Part shown: piece after piece, positions 36,479 through 45,626 of the stretch
Layout: each line of letters starts with the position of its first letter
How positions within the stretch are numbered: the first letter of the stretch is position 1
Assembly: GCF_036227565.1 (NCBI RefSeq)
Contig: NZ_CP109460.1
Coordinates: forward strand, 7,316,001-7,380,000
Source of the DNA: Streptomyces sp. NBC_01454
Lineage (GTDB): Bacteria > Actinomycetota > Actinomycetes > Streptomycetales > Streptomycetaceae
Reading direction: 5' to 3'
DNA: 64,000 bases
The notes under the pieces: generated by a model
Database searches by the model: none
Told to the model about the DNA's origin: nothing
Seen by the model: only the letters and a program-made list of their open reading frames with translations
Translations under genes and position numbers: made by a program

Positions 36479-37728
36479 TGAGCTCCCCGAAGGAACGTCG
36501 CTCCGTCGTCACCGGTATCGGCGTCATCGCCCCCAACGGGGTGAGCACCGAGACCTTCTGGAAGGCGACGGTCGAGGGCATCAGCGTCCTCGACCACGTC
36601 ACCCGCGAGGGGTGTGAGCATCTTCCGCTCAGGGTCGCGGGCGAGGTCCGCGGCTTCGACCCGGCGGATCTGATCGAGGAGCGCTACCTCGTCCAGACCG
36701 ACCGGTTCACCCACTTCGCCATGGCGGCGGCCAACCTCGCGCTGGATGACGCCCGGATGGGCCGCGCCGACTACAACGACTCGCCGTTCGCGGTGGGCGT
36801 CGTCACGGCCGCCGGCTCGGGCGGCGGTGAGTTCGGCCAGCGGGAGCTGCAACGGCTCTGGGGCCAGGGCTCCCGGTACGTCGGCCCCTACCAGTCCATC
36901 GCCTGGTTCTACGCGGCGAGCACCGGCCAGATCTCCATCCGCGGCGGCTTCAAGGGGCCGTGCGGCGTGGTGGCCAGTGACGAGGCCGGCGGCCTGGACG
37001 CGCTGGCGCATGCCGCCCGCACCATCCGGCGCGGCACCGATGCCGTCGTCGTGGGCGCCGCCGAGGCACCGCTGGCCCCCTACTCCGTCGTCTGTCAGCT
37101 CGGCTACGACGATCTGAGCCGGCTCGACGATCCGGCCCGCGCCTACCGCCCGTTCACCAGCGCCGCGTGCGGATTCGTGCCCGCCGAGGGCGGCGCGATG
37201 CTGATCGTCGAGGAGGAGACGGCGGCCGTCGACCGCGGGGCGTCCGTCCGGGCGGTACTGGCCGGGCACGCCGCGACCTTCACCGGGGCCTCCCTGTGGG
37301 AGGAGTCCCGGGAGGGGCTGGCGCACGCGATCCGCGGCGCACTGCAGGACGCGCGGTGCGCCCCGGAAGAGATAGACGTGGTGTTCGCCGATGCGCTCGG
37401 TGTGCCTGCGGCCGACCGGGCCGAGGCGCTGGCGCTCGCGGACGCCCTGGGACGGCACGCCGCGCGGGTCCCGGTGACGGCACCCAAGACCGGTACCGGC
37501 CGGGCGTACTGCGGTGCCCCCGTTCTGGACGCCGCGGCCGCGGTGCTCGCCATGGAGCACGGCGTCGTGCCGCCCACCCCCAACGTCGTCGACGTCTGCC
37601 ATGACCTGGACGTGGTGACCGGCCGGGCCCGTCCCGGCGAGTTGCGGACGGCGCTGGTGCTGAGCCGGGGACTGATGGGCTCGAACGCGGCAATGGTGCT
37701 GCGGCAGGGCTCCGGGTCCCCCTCGTGA
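36475..37728 (+). CDS. Type II polyketide chain-length factor (KS-beta), spore pigment ORFIV
   Basis: This 417-residue ketosynthase homologue has no catalytic Cys: the motif reads [12 protein letters not shown], with Glu170 at the Cys position, where many antibiotic CLFs have Gln. The decarboxylase-type role in starter formation may therefore differ. Chain length is set at the heterodimer interface with KS-alpha; spore-pigment CLFs typically give 24-carbon chains, which is family knowledge. Overlap ATGATGA with KS-alpha ensures coupled translation. Confidence 0.92.
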   Translation: MMSSPKERRSVVTGIGVIAPNGVSTETFWKATVEGISVLDHVTREGCEHLPLRVAGEVRGFDPADLIEERYLVQTDRFTHFAMAAANLALDDARMGRADYNDSPFAVGVVTAAGSGGGEFGQRELQRLWGQGSRYVGPYQSIAWFYAASTGQISIRGGFKGPCGVVASDEAGGLDALAHAARTIRRGTDAVVVGAAEAPLAPYSVVCQLGYDDLSRLDDPARAYRPFTSAACGFVPAEGGAMLIVEEETAAVDRGASVRAVLAGHAATFTGASLWEESREGLAHAIRGALQDARCAPEEIDVVFADALGVPAADRAEALALADALGRHAARVPVTAPKTGTGRAYCGAPVLDAAAAVLAMEHGVVPPTPNVVDVCHDLDVVTGRARPGELRTALVLSRGLMGSNAAMVLRQGSGSPS

Positions 37729-37743
37729 GAAGGAGAACACCGC

Positions 37744-38488
<745 letters not shown>

Positions 38489-38544
38489 CGGCCCGCCAGG
38501 CCGTGCCCGGACCGCCACCCGGCGGCAACGAAGGGACCCTCCTG

Positions 38545-38877
38545 ATGCATCACGCTCTGATCGTCGCCCGCATGGCACCCGGCTCCGCCCCGGACATCGC
38601 CGAGGTCTTCCAGGCCTCCGACCGTACGGAGCTGCCCCACCTGGTCGGGGTCAAGCGGCGCACGCTCTTCCAGTTCGGTGAGGTGTATCTGCACCTCATC
38701 GAATCCGACCGGCCGCCCGGCCCGGAGATCGCCAAGGTGGCGGAGCACCCCGAGTTCCGCGCCGTCAGCGAGCGACTCTCCGCCTTCGTCAGCGCCTACG
38801 ACCCGAAGACCTGGCGAAGCCCCAAGGACGCGCAGGCCCAGCAGTTCTACAGCTGGCAGCGCGAGAGCGGCGCCTGA
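38545..38877 (+). CDS. TcmI-family polyketide cyclase, spore pigment ORFVII
   Basis: This 110-residue protein, the length of TcmI, has the ferredoxin-like fold beginning HHALIVARMAPGSAPDIAEV, followed by VGVKRRTLFQFGEVYLHLIE and a C-terminal SAYDPKTWRSPKDA block typical of the family. It closes later rings in the pigment polyketide. GAAGGGA lies upstream of ATG 38545. It is the last gene of the operon, before a bidirectional terminator. Confidence 0.9.
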   Translation: MHHALIVARMAPGSAPDIAEVFQASDRTELPHLVGVKRRTLFQFGEVYLHLIESDRPPGPEIAKVAEHPEFRAVSERLSAFVSAYDPKTWRSPKDAQAQQFYSWQRESGA

Positions 38878-38934
38878 CACGTACGCGGAGCCGGGGTGAC
38901 CCCCCGGCTTCCGCGTCGGCCAGGGCAGGGGCAA

Positions 38935-38972
38935 GGTCGCCCGGCGAGGAGGAGCCTCCTCACCGGGCGACC
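38935..38972. terminator. Bidirectional terminator between the pigment operon and the methyltransferase
   Basis: An 18-bp inverted repeat with one mismatch and a very short loop lies between two convergent genes, 58 bases after one stop and 19 after the other. It should end transcripts from both sides. Confidence 0.85.
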
Positions 38973-38990
38973 TGCCGTGCCTCCCAGAGG

Positions 38991-40019
38991 TCATTCGGGG
39001 ACGGTGCACTCGAAGGCGTGCAGGTACGGGTTGACGACCCGGAGCTCGCCGACCTTCAGGCCGGCGTCCGTCATCCGGCTCACCAGGCTGGCCCTGGTGT
39101 GCTTGGCGCCGCCGACGTTGAGGAGCAGCAGCAGATCCATGGCCGTGGTGAACTTCATCGACGGGCTGTCGTCGACGAGGTTCTCGATGATCACGACGCG
39201 GGCGCCGGGGCGGGCGGCCCCGACGACGTTGTGCAGCGTGCGGCGGGTGCTCTCGTCGTCCCACTCCAGGATGTTCTTGATGATGTAGACATCGGCCTGG
39301 ACGGGGATCTCCTGCCGGCAGTCACCGGGCACGATCCGCACCCGCGAGGCGAGCGCGCCGCCGTCCCGCAGCCGGGGGTCCGGGTTCGCCACGACCGTGG
39401 GCAGATCGAGCAGCGTGCCGTTCATCGAGGGGTACTTCTCCAGCAAGCCGGCGAGGACGTGCCCCTGGCCACCGCCGATGTCCGCCACCGACGACGCCCC
39501 GGTCAGATCGAGCAGCTGGGCGATGTCCTGCGCCGACTGCTTGCTGGAGGTGGTCATCGCCCGGTCGAAGACCTCGGCGGACTCCGGTGCGTCCTGGTGG
39601 AGGTACTGGAAGAACCCCTTGCCGTAGAGGCCGTCGAAGACATTGCTGCCGGAGCGCACCGCCTCGTCGAGCCGCGGCCAGGCATCCCAGGTCCACGGCT
39701 CGGTGCACCACAGGGAGATGTAGCGCAGGCTGTGGGGGTTGTCCTCGCGCAGCAGCCGCGACATGTCCGTGTGGACGTACTTCCCGTCGTCGGTCTCCGC
39801 GAAGATTCCGTAGCAGGACAGGGTGCGCAGCAGCCGGTCCAGCGGCCGGGGTTCGGCCCGCACCGCGCTGGCCAGCTCCTCGGCGGTGGTGGGCTTCTCA
39901 CCGAGCGCGTCGGCGACGCCCAGGCGCGCCGCCGCCCGCACGGCCGCCGCACACGCGGCACCGAAGATCAGCTCACGCAGCTGCATGGCCGGCTGGGGGG
40001 TGGGACTTACGGTGGTCAT
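38991..40019 (-). CDS. SAM-dependent O-methyltransferase (methyltransf_2 type) linked to the pigment locus
   Basis: This 342-residue protein has an N-terminal helical dimerisation domain (LRELIFGAACAAAVRAAARL) and the SAM motif VADIGGGQGH, followed by GTLLDLPTVV. Motif RIVPGDCRQEIP and the VYIIKNILEWDD catalytic region follow; the last residues bind substrate. Similar enzymes methylate aromatic polyketide hydroxyls in tetracenomycin and anthracycline pathways. ATG 40019 follows GAGGCGGA. It faces the spore-pigment operon and could methylate the pigment, which is inferred from position and family. Confidence 0.85.
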   Translation of the reverse strand: MTTVSPTPQPAMQLRELIFGAACAAAVRAAARLGVADALGEKPTTAEELASAVRAEPRPLDRLLRTLSCYGIFAETDDGKYVHTDMSRLLREDNPHSLRYISLWCTEPWTWDAWPRLDEAVRSGSNVFDGLYGKGFFQYLHQDAPESAEVFDRAMTTSSKQSAQDIAQLLDLTGASSVADIGGGQGHVLAGLLEKYPSMNGTLLDLPTVVANPDPRLRDGGALASRVRIVPGDCRQEIPVQADVYIIKNILEWDDESTRRTLHNVVGAARPGARVVIIENLVDDSPSMKFTTAMDLLLLLNVGGAKHTRASLVSRMTDAGLKVGELRVVNPYLHAFECTVPE

Positions 40020-40026
40020 TCCGCCT

Positions 40027-41136
40027 CTATTCTCCCGTTGACGACGGGTGCACCCGGTGCACCCGGTGCGGCCGTGGGCACAGTCCGGCCGGCTGCGAGG
40101 TGCGGCACACATTCCGCAGGAATCGGTTGTGCCGGCCGGCGCGGTCCCGGTTGGCCAGGTCCACGGGCTTGTTGCGCAGCACGATGTTGTCGCTGATGAC
40201 GTTGCGCTCGTTGAGCGACTTCACAAAGCTGGGGAAGAGCACGACGCCGCCGGAGAACGGCGAGGCACCGCGGTTCTCACGGATCAGGTTGTGCCGTACC
40301 AGCGCCTGCTCGGTGCCGGTGAGCAGGACCCCGACCCCCTGGATGAACGGCAGGCGGCCGTTGGCGCGGCAGTGCTTGTTGTTCCTGATGATGCTGTTGT
40401 CCCGCACCGTCAGCGCGCCCGCCCGGGGCCGGGATTCGTCGCCGACGATGAAGATGCCACCGCAGTTCCCGCCGATGTCGTTGTGGGCGACCGTCAGGTT
40501 TCTGACGCGCTGGAGGGTGATGCCGATCCGGTTCCGGAAGAGCCGGTTCCCCAGGATCGTGGCGCCCCGGTTGTCGGTGGCGCCGCCCTCCTCCTTGACG
40601 ACGTTCGAGAGGTAGATGCCGGAGTCGCGGTTCCCGGTGACGGTGTTGTCCCGGATCGAGGCGCGGGTGGACCGCTCCTGGGCGATGCCCCACACGCCGT
40701 TGTTCCGCGAGGTCACGTCGTGCACGGTCAGCCGGTCGGTGCCGGAGGCCCAGATGCCGGACTTCTCGAAGCCCTGGACGGTCAGCCCGTGGAGGGTGAC
40801 GTCCCGCAGCGGCCTGCCCCGCCTGCCGAGGACGCAGATGCCGTTGCCGCTGCGCCCGCAGGCGTTGCGGGCCCGCTTGCCGGACGGCCCGATCACCGTG
40901 CGGCGGCCCGCGCCGATGAGGCGCAGCCGCGGCTTGGTGATCAGCACGCTCTCCCGGTAGTGACCGGGCCGGATGAAGACGGTGTCGCCCGGCCGGGCCC
41001 GGTTCACCGCCCGCTGGATCGATTCGCCGGGGTGGACGACGAGGCGTCCCGCCGGTTCGCTCGGTGCGGCCGCGCCCAGTCCGCCGACCAGCATCGCGGC
41101 GACACAGCTCAGGTATTTCATCTGTCGTAGCGCCAT
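40027..41136 (-). CDS. Secreted right-handed beta-helix protein
   Basis: This 369-residue protein has a signal peptide (MKYLSCVAAMLVGGLGAAAP), then HPGESIQRAVNRARPGDTVF, the entry segment of pectate-lyase-like beta-helices. Many turns follow, such as GIWASG, GIYLSN, GGIFIVGD and NRIGITLQRVRN. Cys residues near 93, 100 and 227 may pair. No catalytic motif of pectate lyases can be assigned. The start may be ATG 41136 or ATG 41121. It is directly upstream of the methyltransferase gene, seven bases apart on the same strand, so the two may be co-transcribed. Confidence 0.8.
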   Translation of the reverse strand: MALRQMKYLSCVAAMLVGGLGAAAPSEPAGRLVVHPGESIQRAVNRARPGDTVFIRPGHYRESVLITKPRLRLIGAGRRTVIGPSGKRARNACGRSGNGICVLGRRGRPLRDVTLHGLTVQGFEKSGIWASGTDRLTVHDVTSRNNGVWGIAQERSTRASIRDNTVTGNRDSGIYLSNVVKEEGGATDNRGATILGNRLFRNRIGITLQRVRNLTVAHNDIGGNCGGIFIVGDESRPRAGALTVRDNSIIRNNKHCRANGRLPFIQGVGVLLTGTEQALVRHNLIRENRGASPFSGGVVLFPSFVKSLNERNVISDNIVLRNKPVDLANRDRAGRHNRFLRNVCRTSQPAGLCPRPHRVHRVHPSSTGE

Positions 41137-41673
41137 GAGGCGAAGCTATGGGCGATCATGCCCACTCGCCACATGTGGTGACCCGTTGATGACGGTGCGT
41201 ACGGCGGCCGGCGTGCGACACGCCGTCAGGTCCGGTGCCCGGCCGGGCACCGGACCGCCCATCAGGGCCGGTCAGCGCGGCCGCGCGGGCTCGCCTCGCC
41301 CGTGGGGGAGGGACCGCCGCACGGCCGGGAAGCGCCGGGCCCGGAATCAGCTGACCGGGTATCGGGCCGGGTGTCGGACGGCGCGTCGGAGCGGGCCTCG
41401 GGGGCGGGGTCCGACGGGGCATCAGCCGGCCCGTCCGGCCACGCCTCGGTCAGGAATGCCGCGAGGCTGGTCGGCAGAAACCACGGTCGGGCACGGAAGA
41501 CGGTCACGGTGGAACAACGCGCCAGGCCCGGCGGACGACACCGGCCCGGGAGCAGCGGGCCGCTTGATCACCCCAACGGCCGCGGGGGAGGGGCCGCCCC
41601 CGCCGGGCACGCCCGGCGGCCGGGCACGCCGGGCAACTGCCGCCCGGGCCCCGGCAGGCCACTGCCCCGCAGG
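41137..41673. other. 537-bp intergenic region without a supported gene
   Basis: This holds the promoter of the beta-helix gene at its left. An 81-codon minus-strand frame at 41262-41507 begins plausibly (FLPTSLAAFLTEAWPDG) but has no ribosome site and decays into Ser/Asp/Pro repeats. I do not call it. Confidence 0.4.
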
Positions 41674-42048
41674 TCAGCCCGCCCGCTCCGCCGCACTGCG
41701 CTCCACACAGAACTCGTTGCCCTCGAGATCGGCCAGCGTCGCCCACCCGCTCCCGTCGGCCCTGCGGTGGTCGGCCACCAGGGTCGCGCCGAGCGCCAGC
41801 AGCCGCTCGACCTCCTCGTCCCGGGTCCGGTCCTGCGGCTGCAGGTCCAGATGCATCCGGTTCTTCACGGTTTTGGCATCGGGCACCGTGACGAACAGCA
41901 GCGCCCCGCCCGCGGCCGTGACCAGGGCCTCCGGATCGCCCGGCAGGTCGTCCCCGGCCAGCGAGCCGTCCAGCACCTGTGCCCAGAAGCAGGCCAGGCG
42001 GTAGGCGTCGGCGCAGTCGATGGTGGTGTGCCGTACCCGTGAAGTCAT
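41674..42048 (-). CDS. VOC (glyoxalase/bleomycin-resistance) family protein
   Basis: This 124-residue protein has the paired beta-alpha-beta-beta-beta modules of the VOC superfamily: VRHTTIDCADAYRLACFWAQ at the start, KNRMHLDLQPQD in the middle and LADLEGNEFCVERS at the end. His and Glu in these motifs are possible metal ligands. Many such proteins in Streptomyces have no known substrate. ATG 42048 is chosen, because upstream sequence is not conserved-looking. It is divergent from an ArsR-type regulator. Confidence 0.8.
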   Translation of the reverse strand: MTSRVRHTTIDCADAYRLACFWAQVLDGSLAGDDLPGDPEALVTAAGGALLFVTVPDAKTVKNRMHLDLQPQDRTRDEEVERLLALGATLVADHRRADGSGWATLADLEGNEFCVERSAAERAG

Positions 42049-42434
42049 GGACGTCACTATGCGGTTGAGGGGCGGCGCTGTCCACGCGGAGTCTCCGGGC
42101 AGGCGCCGCCGAACGCCCCCCGAAATGCGCTCCGGCGTGCGCGTTGCGCAACTACCATGGGGCCAGGAGCCGTTGGGCCGGGCTGTGGCCGACGGTGACC
42201 CGGCGGGGGCGCACCCGGGCCCCGGGACGGTCCCGGGTACGGGGTTCGTCCGGTACACCCGTTCAAATCGCCCGTCCCCGTCGTCTACAGTTGCAGAATT
42301 CCGCAATTCAACAGATGACGCGACGGCCGGTCGGCCTGAACGCGGAGGACATGCGTGGGCGGTTTCGCCGAATCGGTGAGGGAACGAGTGCGCGTGACGC
42401 GGTCCGCGCCCCGTCCCGGGGGCGGGGTGCGAGG
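42049..42434. other. 386-bp divergent regulatory region
   Basis: This lies between the VOC gene and the ArsR-type gene. It contains an A/T-rich dyad (42291-42306), probably the regulator's own operator. Upstream in-frame start codons exist for the regulator, but the sequence reads as non-coding. Confidence 0.45.
42291..42306. promoter_or_regulatory. A/T-rich dyad, candidate ArsR-type operator
   Basis: TTGCAGAATTCCGCAA is an inverted repeat, 14 of 16 positions symmetric, centred on GAATTC. It lies about 130 bases upstream of the ArsR-like start. ArsR-family sites are imperfect A/T-rich dyads near their own promoters, which is the basis of the call. Confidence 0.5.
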
Positions 42435-42815
42435 GTGAACGGCGCCTGGGTTCCGCTGTGTCAGGCCAAGGCCGAGTTCTTCCGGATGCTCGGCCATCCG
42501 GTCCGCATCCGGGTACTGGAACTCCTCCAGAGCGGACCGATGCCGGTGCGCGGCCTGCTCTCCGCGATCGAGGTGGAGCCGTCCGCGCTCTCCCAGCAGC
42601 TGGCGGTGCTGCGCCGCTCGGGGATGGTCACGGCCACCCGCAGCGGCTCCACCGTCGTCTACGAGCTGGCCGGCGGCGATGTCGCGGAGCTGCTGCGGGC
42701 CGCCCGCCGGGTCCTCACCGAGGTGCTCAGCGGGCAGCACGCGCTGCTGGCCGAGCTGCGGCAGGCCGAGGCCGGCGCACTGCCCGCGGCCGAAAGCGTG
42801 GGGGCGGCCTCGTGA
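42435..42815 (+). CDS. ArsR/SmtB-type winged-helix regulator
   Basis: This 126-residue regulator has the winged helix in AEFFRMLGHPVRIRVLELLQ, the recognition helix in EVEPSALSQQLAVLRRSGM, and the wing TATRSGSTVVYEL. A C-terminal helix forms the dimer. The metal-binding ELCV box is absent, so metal sensing is unlikely. Similar regulators often sit next to SulP transporters in Streptomyces; none is here. GTG 42435 is chosen, as upstream codons look untranslated; the start is uncertain. Confidence 0.75.
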   Translation: MNGAWVPLCQAKAEFFRMLGHPVRIRVLELLQSGPMPVRGLLSAIEVEPSALSQQLAVLRRSGMVTATRSGSTVVYELAGGDVAELLRAARRVLTEVLSGQHALLAELRQAEAGALPAAESVGAAS

Positions 42816-42892
42816 TCCGCCCGCGCCGTTCCCGGCCCGGTGGCCGGACGGGAACGCTCCGCTCGTCACGTGCCGGAAAAGGGTGAGCGCTG

Positions 42893-43297
42893 ATGTCGGG
42901 CGCAGCAAGGCGTAAGGGACCGCCGCCCTGGCGGGCGGTCCGCTCCCGTACCTGCATACCCACGCCCTCCGGGCAGGGTCCCCGTCCGGGGGGCCACCCC
43001 TGCCGCGGGCGGCCCCCCGGACGGGGACCGCTGCGCACCGCACCCGGCCACGGCCGGGCCTGCCCGGAGAGCGCCACCCGTCACACCACCTCGCCGCGCT
43101 GCGGCATCCTGCGCCCCCGTACGGCCGCGGTCCGGCCCGGAGCCCAGCTGGCGCGGCTGCCCGGCGCGGTGCTGCTCACCCACCGGACCCCCCGACGCAG
43201 CCTGTGGCGACGGGTGTTGCTCCAGATCGTCGTGACCCAGCTCCTGCTGCTCTTCCTCGCGATGGTCATCTATCTGGGGCGGCACGCCGGGACGTGA
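42893..43297 (+). CDS. Possible small tail-anchored membrane protein
   Basis: The frame has 134 codons. Only the end looks like protein: LWRRVLLQIVVTQLLLLFLA followed by MVIYLGRHAG, a single C-terminal membrane helix. The first 45 codons overlap two strong hairpins (42917-42941 and 42977-43029) and are Pro/Arg/Gly-rich, so if a protein exists it probably starts later. The convergent CDP-alcohol transferase gene overlaps its last 32 bases. I treat the call as doubtful. Confidence 0.3.
   Translation: MSGAARRKGPPPWRAVRSRTCIPTPSGQGPRPGGHPCRGRPPGRGPLRTAPGHGRACPESATRHTTSPRCGILRPRTAAVRPGAQLARLPGAVLLTHRTPRRSLWRRVLLQIVVTQLLLLFLAMVIYLGRHAGT
42917..42941 (+). terminator. Hairpin 1 after the ArsR-type gene
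   Basis: GGACCGCC pairs with GGCGGTCC across a nine-base loop, about 100 bases after the regulator's stop codon. It is the first of two consecutive hairpins. Confidence 0.55.
42977..43029 (+). terminator. Hairpin 2, 19-bp perfect inverted repeat
   Basis: GGTCCCCGTCCGGGGGGCC at 42977-42995 pairs perfectly with 43011-43029 around a 15-base loop. A stem this long is exceptional even in this G+C-rich DNA. It is best read as a terminator, but a structured RNA is possible. Confidence 0.6.
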
Positions 43298-44057
43298 CGG
43301 ACCACGCGGGAACATGCCGTCCGCCGCCGTCCGCCGCGCCCGCCCGTTCCCGGACCCGCCACAGCCACCCGACGTCACGCCCGAACGACCACACCAGGAG
43401 CCCCAGCGCCACCGCCACCGCGGCGGCCGCCGAGGCCCTCGGCAGGATCCCGGCCGCAGCCACCACCAGTACGACGCCCTGCAGCGCCGCCACGGTCTTG
43501 CGCGCCATGCTGTGCGGCAGCGCCCCGCGCAGCCACGGCAGCGCCCAGGAGGCCGCGACGAAGGCGTACCGCATGAGACCGATGGCCAGTACCCAGGCAC
43601 CCAGCGGCACGGCGAGGTGGATGCAGAGCACCAGGATGAGGAAGGCGTCGACCTCCATGTCGAAGCGCGCCCCGAGCGGGCTCGCCGTTCCGGTGTGCCG
43701 CGCCACCTTCCCGTCCACCCCGTCCAGCACCAGCGCCACGGAGGCGAAGGCGATCAGCACCGCGCCGGGGACATGCCGGCCGAAGGAGTCCGCGACCATC
43801 GCCGTCACCCCGCCGACCAGGATGGTGCGGGCCAGCGTGACGCGATTGGCCGGTCCGAACGTCAGGGTCCACGACCGGCGCACCGCGACGGTGAGTACGG
43901 CCCAGGTGGCCACCGCGAAGACCAGACCCGTCAGCCAGCCCACGACGCTCAGGCCGACCGCGCGGCACAGCACCTCCAGCAACAACAGCTGAAGGCCCAT
44001 TCCTGCCGTAATGTCCGGTCCGAACGGCCTTGTGTCGTAGCGCTCTTGTACGGCCAC
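43266..44057 (-). CDS. CDP-alcohol phosphatidyltransferase family protein
   Basis: This 263-residue integral membrane protein has six to seven helices and a perfect signature D-G-x(2)-D-G-x(2)-A-R-x(8)-G-x(3)-D-x(3)-D, seen as LDGVDGKVARHTGT then PLGARFDMEVD. These Asp residues bind the metal and the CDP part. It should move a phosphatidyl group from a CDP-lipid to an alcohol, or a phospho-alcohol from a CDP-alcohol to a lipid. GTG 44057 follows GGGAGG. It is divergent from the BchC-like gene, 109 bases away, and is likely part of the pyrimidine/glycosyl pathway to its right. Confidence 0.87.
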   Translation of the reverse strand: MAVQERYDTRPFGPDITAGMGLQLLLLEVLCRAVGLSVVGWLTGLVFAVATWAVLTVAVRRSWTLTFGPANRVTLARTILVGGVTAMVADSFGRHVPGAVLIAFASVALVLDGVDGKVARHTGTASPLGARFDMEVDAFLILVLCIHLAVPLGAWVLAIGLMRYAFVAASWALPWLRGALPHSMARKTVAALQGVVLVVAAAGILPRASAAAAVAVALGLLVWSFGRDVGWLWRVRERAGAADGGGRHVPAWSVTSRRAAPDR

Positions 44058-44166
44058 CAGGCCTCCCGTGATGTGTGGCGGAGTCGAAGGGTGTTGCGTA
44101 TCGTGACGGCGTCCCCATGATCCCCAGCATTGATGAACCATCCGTGTAGCGTCCAGGAGGATCCCC

Positions 44167-45153
44167 ATGCCGCGCGTCGCTTGTGCCTTTTGGCTAAGCG
44201 TTACAGGCCAGGGCGAAATCCGGACGGTGCCGGTGCCGGAGCCCCGTGAGGACGAGGTTCTGGTGCGTACGGTCTGCTCCGGTGTGAGCCGCGGCACAGA
44301 GACCCTCGTCTTCCGTGGCGGCGTTCCCGAGAGCCAGCACGCCGTGATGCGGGCACCGTTCCAGGATGGCGACTTCCCCGCACCGGTCAAATACGGCTAC
44401 CTCAACGTCGGGGTCGTCGAGCAGGGCCCGTCCGCCCTGCTGGGCCGCACGGTCTTCTGTCTCTATCCGCACCAGACGCACTATGTCGTCCCGGCGAGCG
44501 CGGTCACCCCGGTACCGGACTCCGTCCCCGCCTCCCGTGCCGTCCTCGCGGGCACGGTGGAGACCGCGGTGAACGCCCTGTGGGACGCCGCGCCGCTGGT
44601 CGGGGACCGGATCGCGGTGGTCGGCGCGGGCATGGTCGGCTGCAGTGTGGCCGCGGTCCTCGCCCGCTTCCCCGGTGTCCGGGTCCAGCTGGTCGACGCC
44701 GACCCGGCGCGGGCCGCCACCGCCGCGGCGCTGGGGGTGGACTTCGCGCTGCCGCCGGACGCCCTCGGCGACTGCGACCTCGTCGTGCATGCCAGCGCCA
44801 GCGAGGCGGGGCTGGCCCGCTCGCTCGAACTCCTCGCGCCGGAAGGCACCGTCATCGAGCTGAGCTGGTACGGCGACCGGCAGGTCAGCCTGCCGCTGGG
44901 GGAGGCCTTCCACTCCCGCCGGCTGGTCGTCCGCAGCAGCCAGGTGGGCGCCGTCTCGCCGGCCCGGCGCGCCCGCCGGACCTTCGCCGACCGGCTGGCG
45001 CTCGCCCTCGACCTGCTCGCCGACCCGGCCTTCGATGCGCTGATCACCGGTGAATCCGCCTTCGAGGACCTGCCGCGGGTGATGCCCCGGCTCGCCTCCG
45101 GCGACCTCCCCGCGCTCTGCCACCGCATCCGGTACACCCCGGCGGACGGCTGA
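44167..45153 (+). CDS. BchC-like medium-chain dehydrogenase, zinc ligands not conserved
   Basis: This 328-residue MDR enzyme has [13 protein letters not shown] near residue 37, then [15 protein letters not shown] in place of the usual GHExxG zinc-binding motif. The cofactor Rossmann motif is [15 protein letters not shown] with an acidic end at LVDADPAR. The SRGTE and KYGY elements match the BchC-like subgroup. It should use NAD(P)(H) on an alcohol or keto group; catalytic zinc is doubtful. AGGAGG precedes ATG 44167. It leads the operon with the PTPS-like gene 74 bases later. Confidence 0.8.
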   Translation: MPRVACAFWLSVTGQGEIRTVPVPEPREDEVLVRTVCSGVSRGTETLVFRGGVPESQHAVMRAPFQDGDFPAPVKYGYLNVGVVEQGPSALLGRTVFCLYPHQTHYVVPASAVTPVPDSVPASRAVLAGTVETAVNALWDAAPLVGDRIAVVGAGMVGCSVAAVLARFPGVRVQLVDADPARAATAAALGVDFALPPDALGDCDLVVHASASEAGLARSLELLAPEGTVIELSWYGDRQVSLPLGEAFHSRRLVVRSSQVGAVSPARRARRTFADRLALALDLLADPAFDALITGESAFEDLPRVMPRLASGDLPALCHRIRYTPADG

Positions 45154-45227
45154 CGGCCCCCGGGCCGGCCCGCATCCGCCCTCTTGCGACACCGTCACTG
45201 AGACCGACATCACACCGGAGGAACGGT

Positions 45228-45626
45228 TTGTTCAGCATCACTGTCCGCGACCACCTGATGATCGCCCACAGCTTCCGTGGCGCGGTCTTCGGCCCCGCGC
45301 AGCGTCTGCACGGCGCGACCTTCCTCGTGGACGCCACCTTCCGCCGGCCGGAGCTCGACGAGGACAACATCGTCGTCGACATCGGCCTGGCCACCCGGGA
45401 ACTCGGCGCCGTGGTCGGGGAACTGAACTACCGCAACCTCGACGACGAGCCCGCCTTCGCCGGCATCAACACCTCGACGGAGGCCCTGGCCAAGGTCATC
45501 GCCGACCGGCTCGCCGACCGCATCCAGGCGGGCAATCTCGGCGAGGGCGCCCGTGAGCTGGCCGGTATCGCGGTCACCCTCCATGAATCCCACATCGCCT
45601 GGGCGACCTACGAGCGCACTCTGTGA
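45228..45626 (+). CDS. 6-pyruvoyltetrahydropterin synthase/QueD-like protein lacking catalytic residues
   Basis: This 132-residue protein has the T-fold layout of PTPS/QueD: MIAHSFRG with His14, then [34 protein letters not shown] and [14 protein letters not shown] with the substrate-anchoring Glu120. However, the zinc motif HGH is HGA (His28, Ala30), the catalytic Cys between the His blocks is absent, and the LDH catalytic element is LNY. It is therefore unlikely to catalyse the normal reaction. GGAGG precedes TTG 45228. The end overlaps the glycosyltransferase start. Confidence 0.82.
   Translation: MFSITVRDHLMIAHSFRGAVFGPAQRLHGATFLVDATFRRPELDEDNIVVDIGLATRELGAVVGELNYRNLDDEPAFAGINTSTEALAKVIADRLADRIQAGNLGEGARELAGIAVTLHESHIAWATYERTL

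Noticed and set aside
41262..41507. 81-codon minus-strand frame upstream of the beta-helix gene
   Set aside because: There is a plausible start of the protein but no ribosome site, and it dissolves into Ser/Asp/Pro-rich sequence.
44131..44153. TTGATG and TAGCGT before the BchC-like gene as a promoter
   Set aside because: The spacing is only 11 bases, and the -10-like element is too close to the ribosome site.
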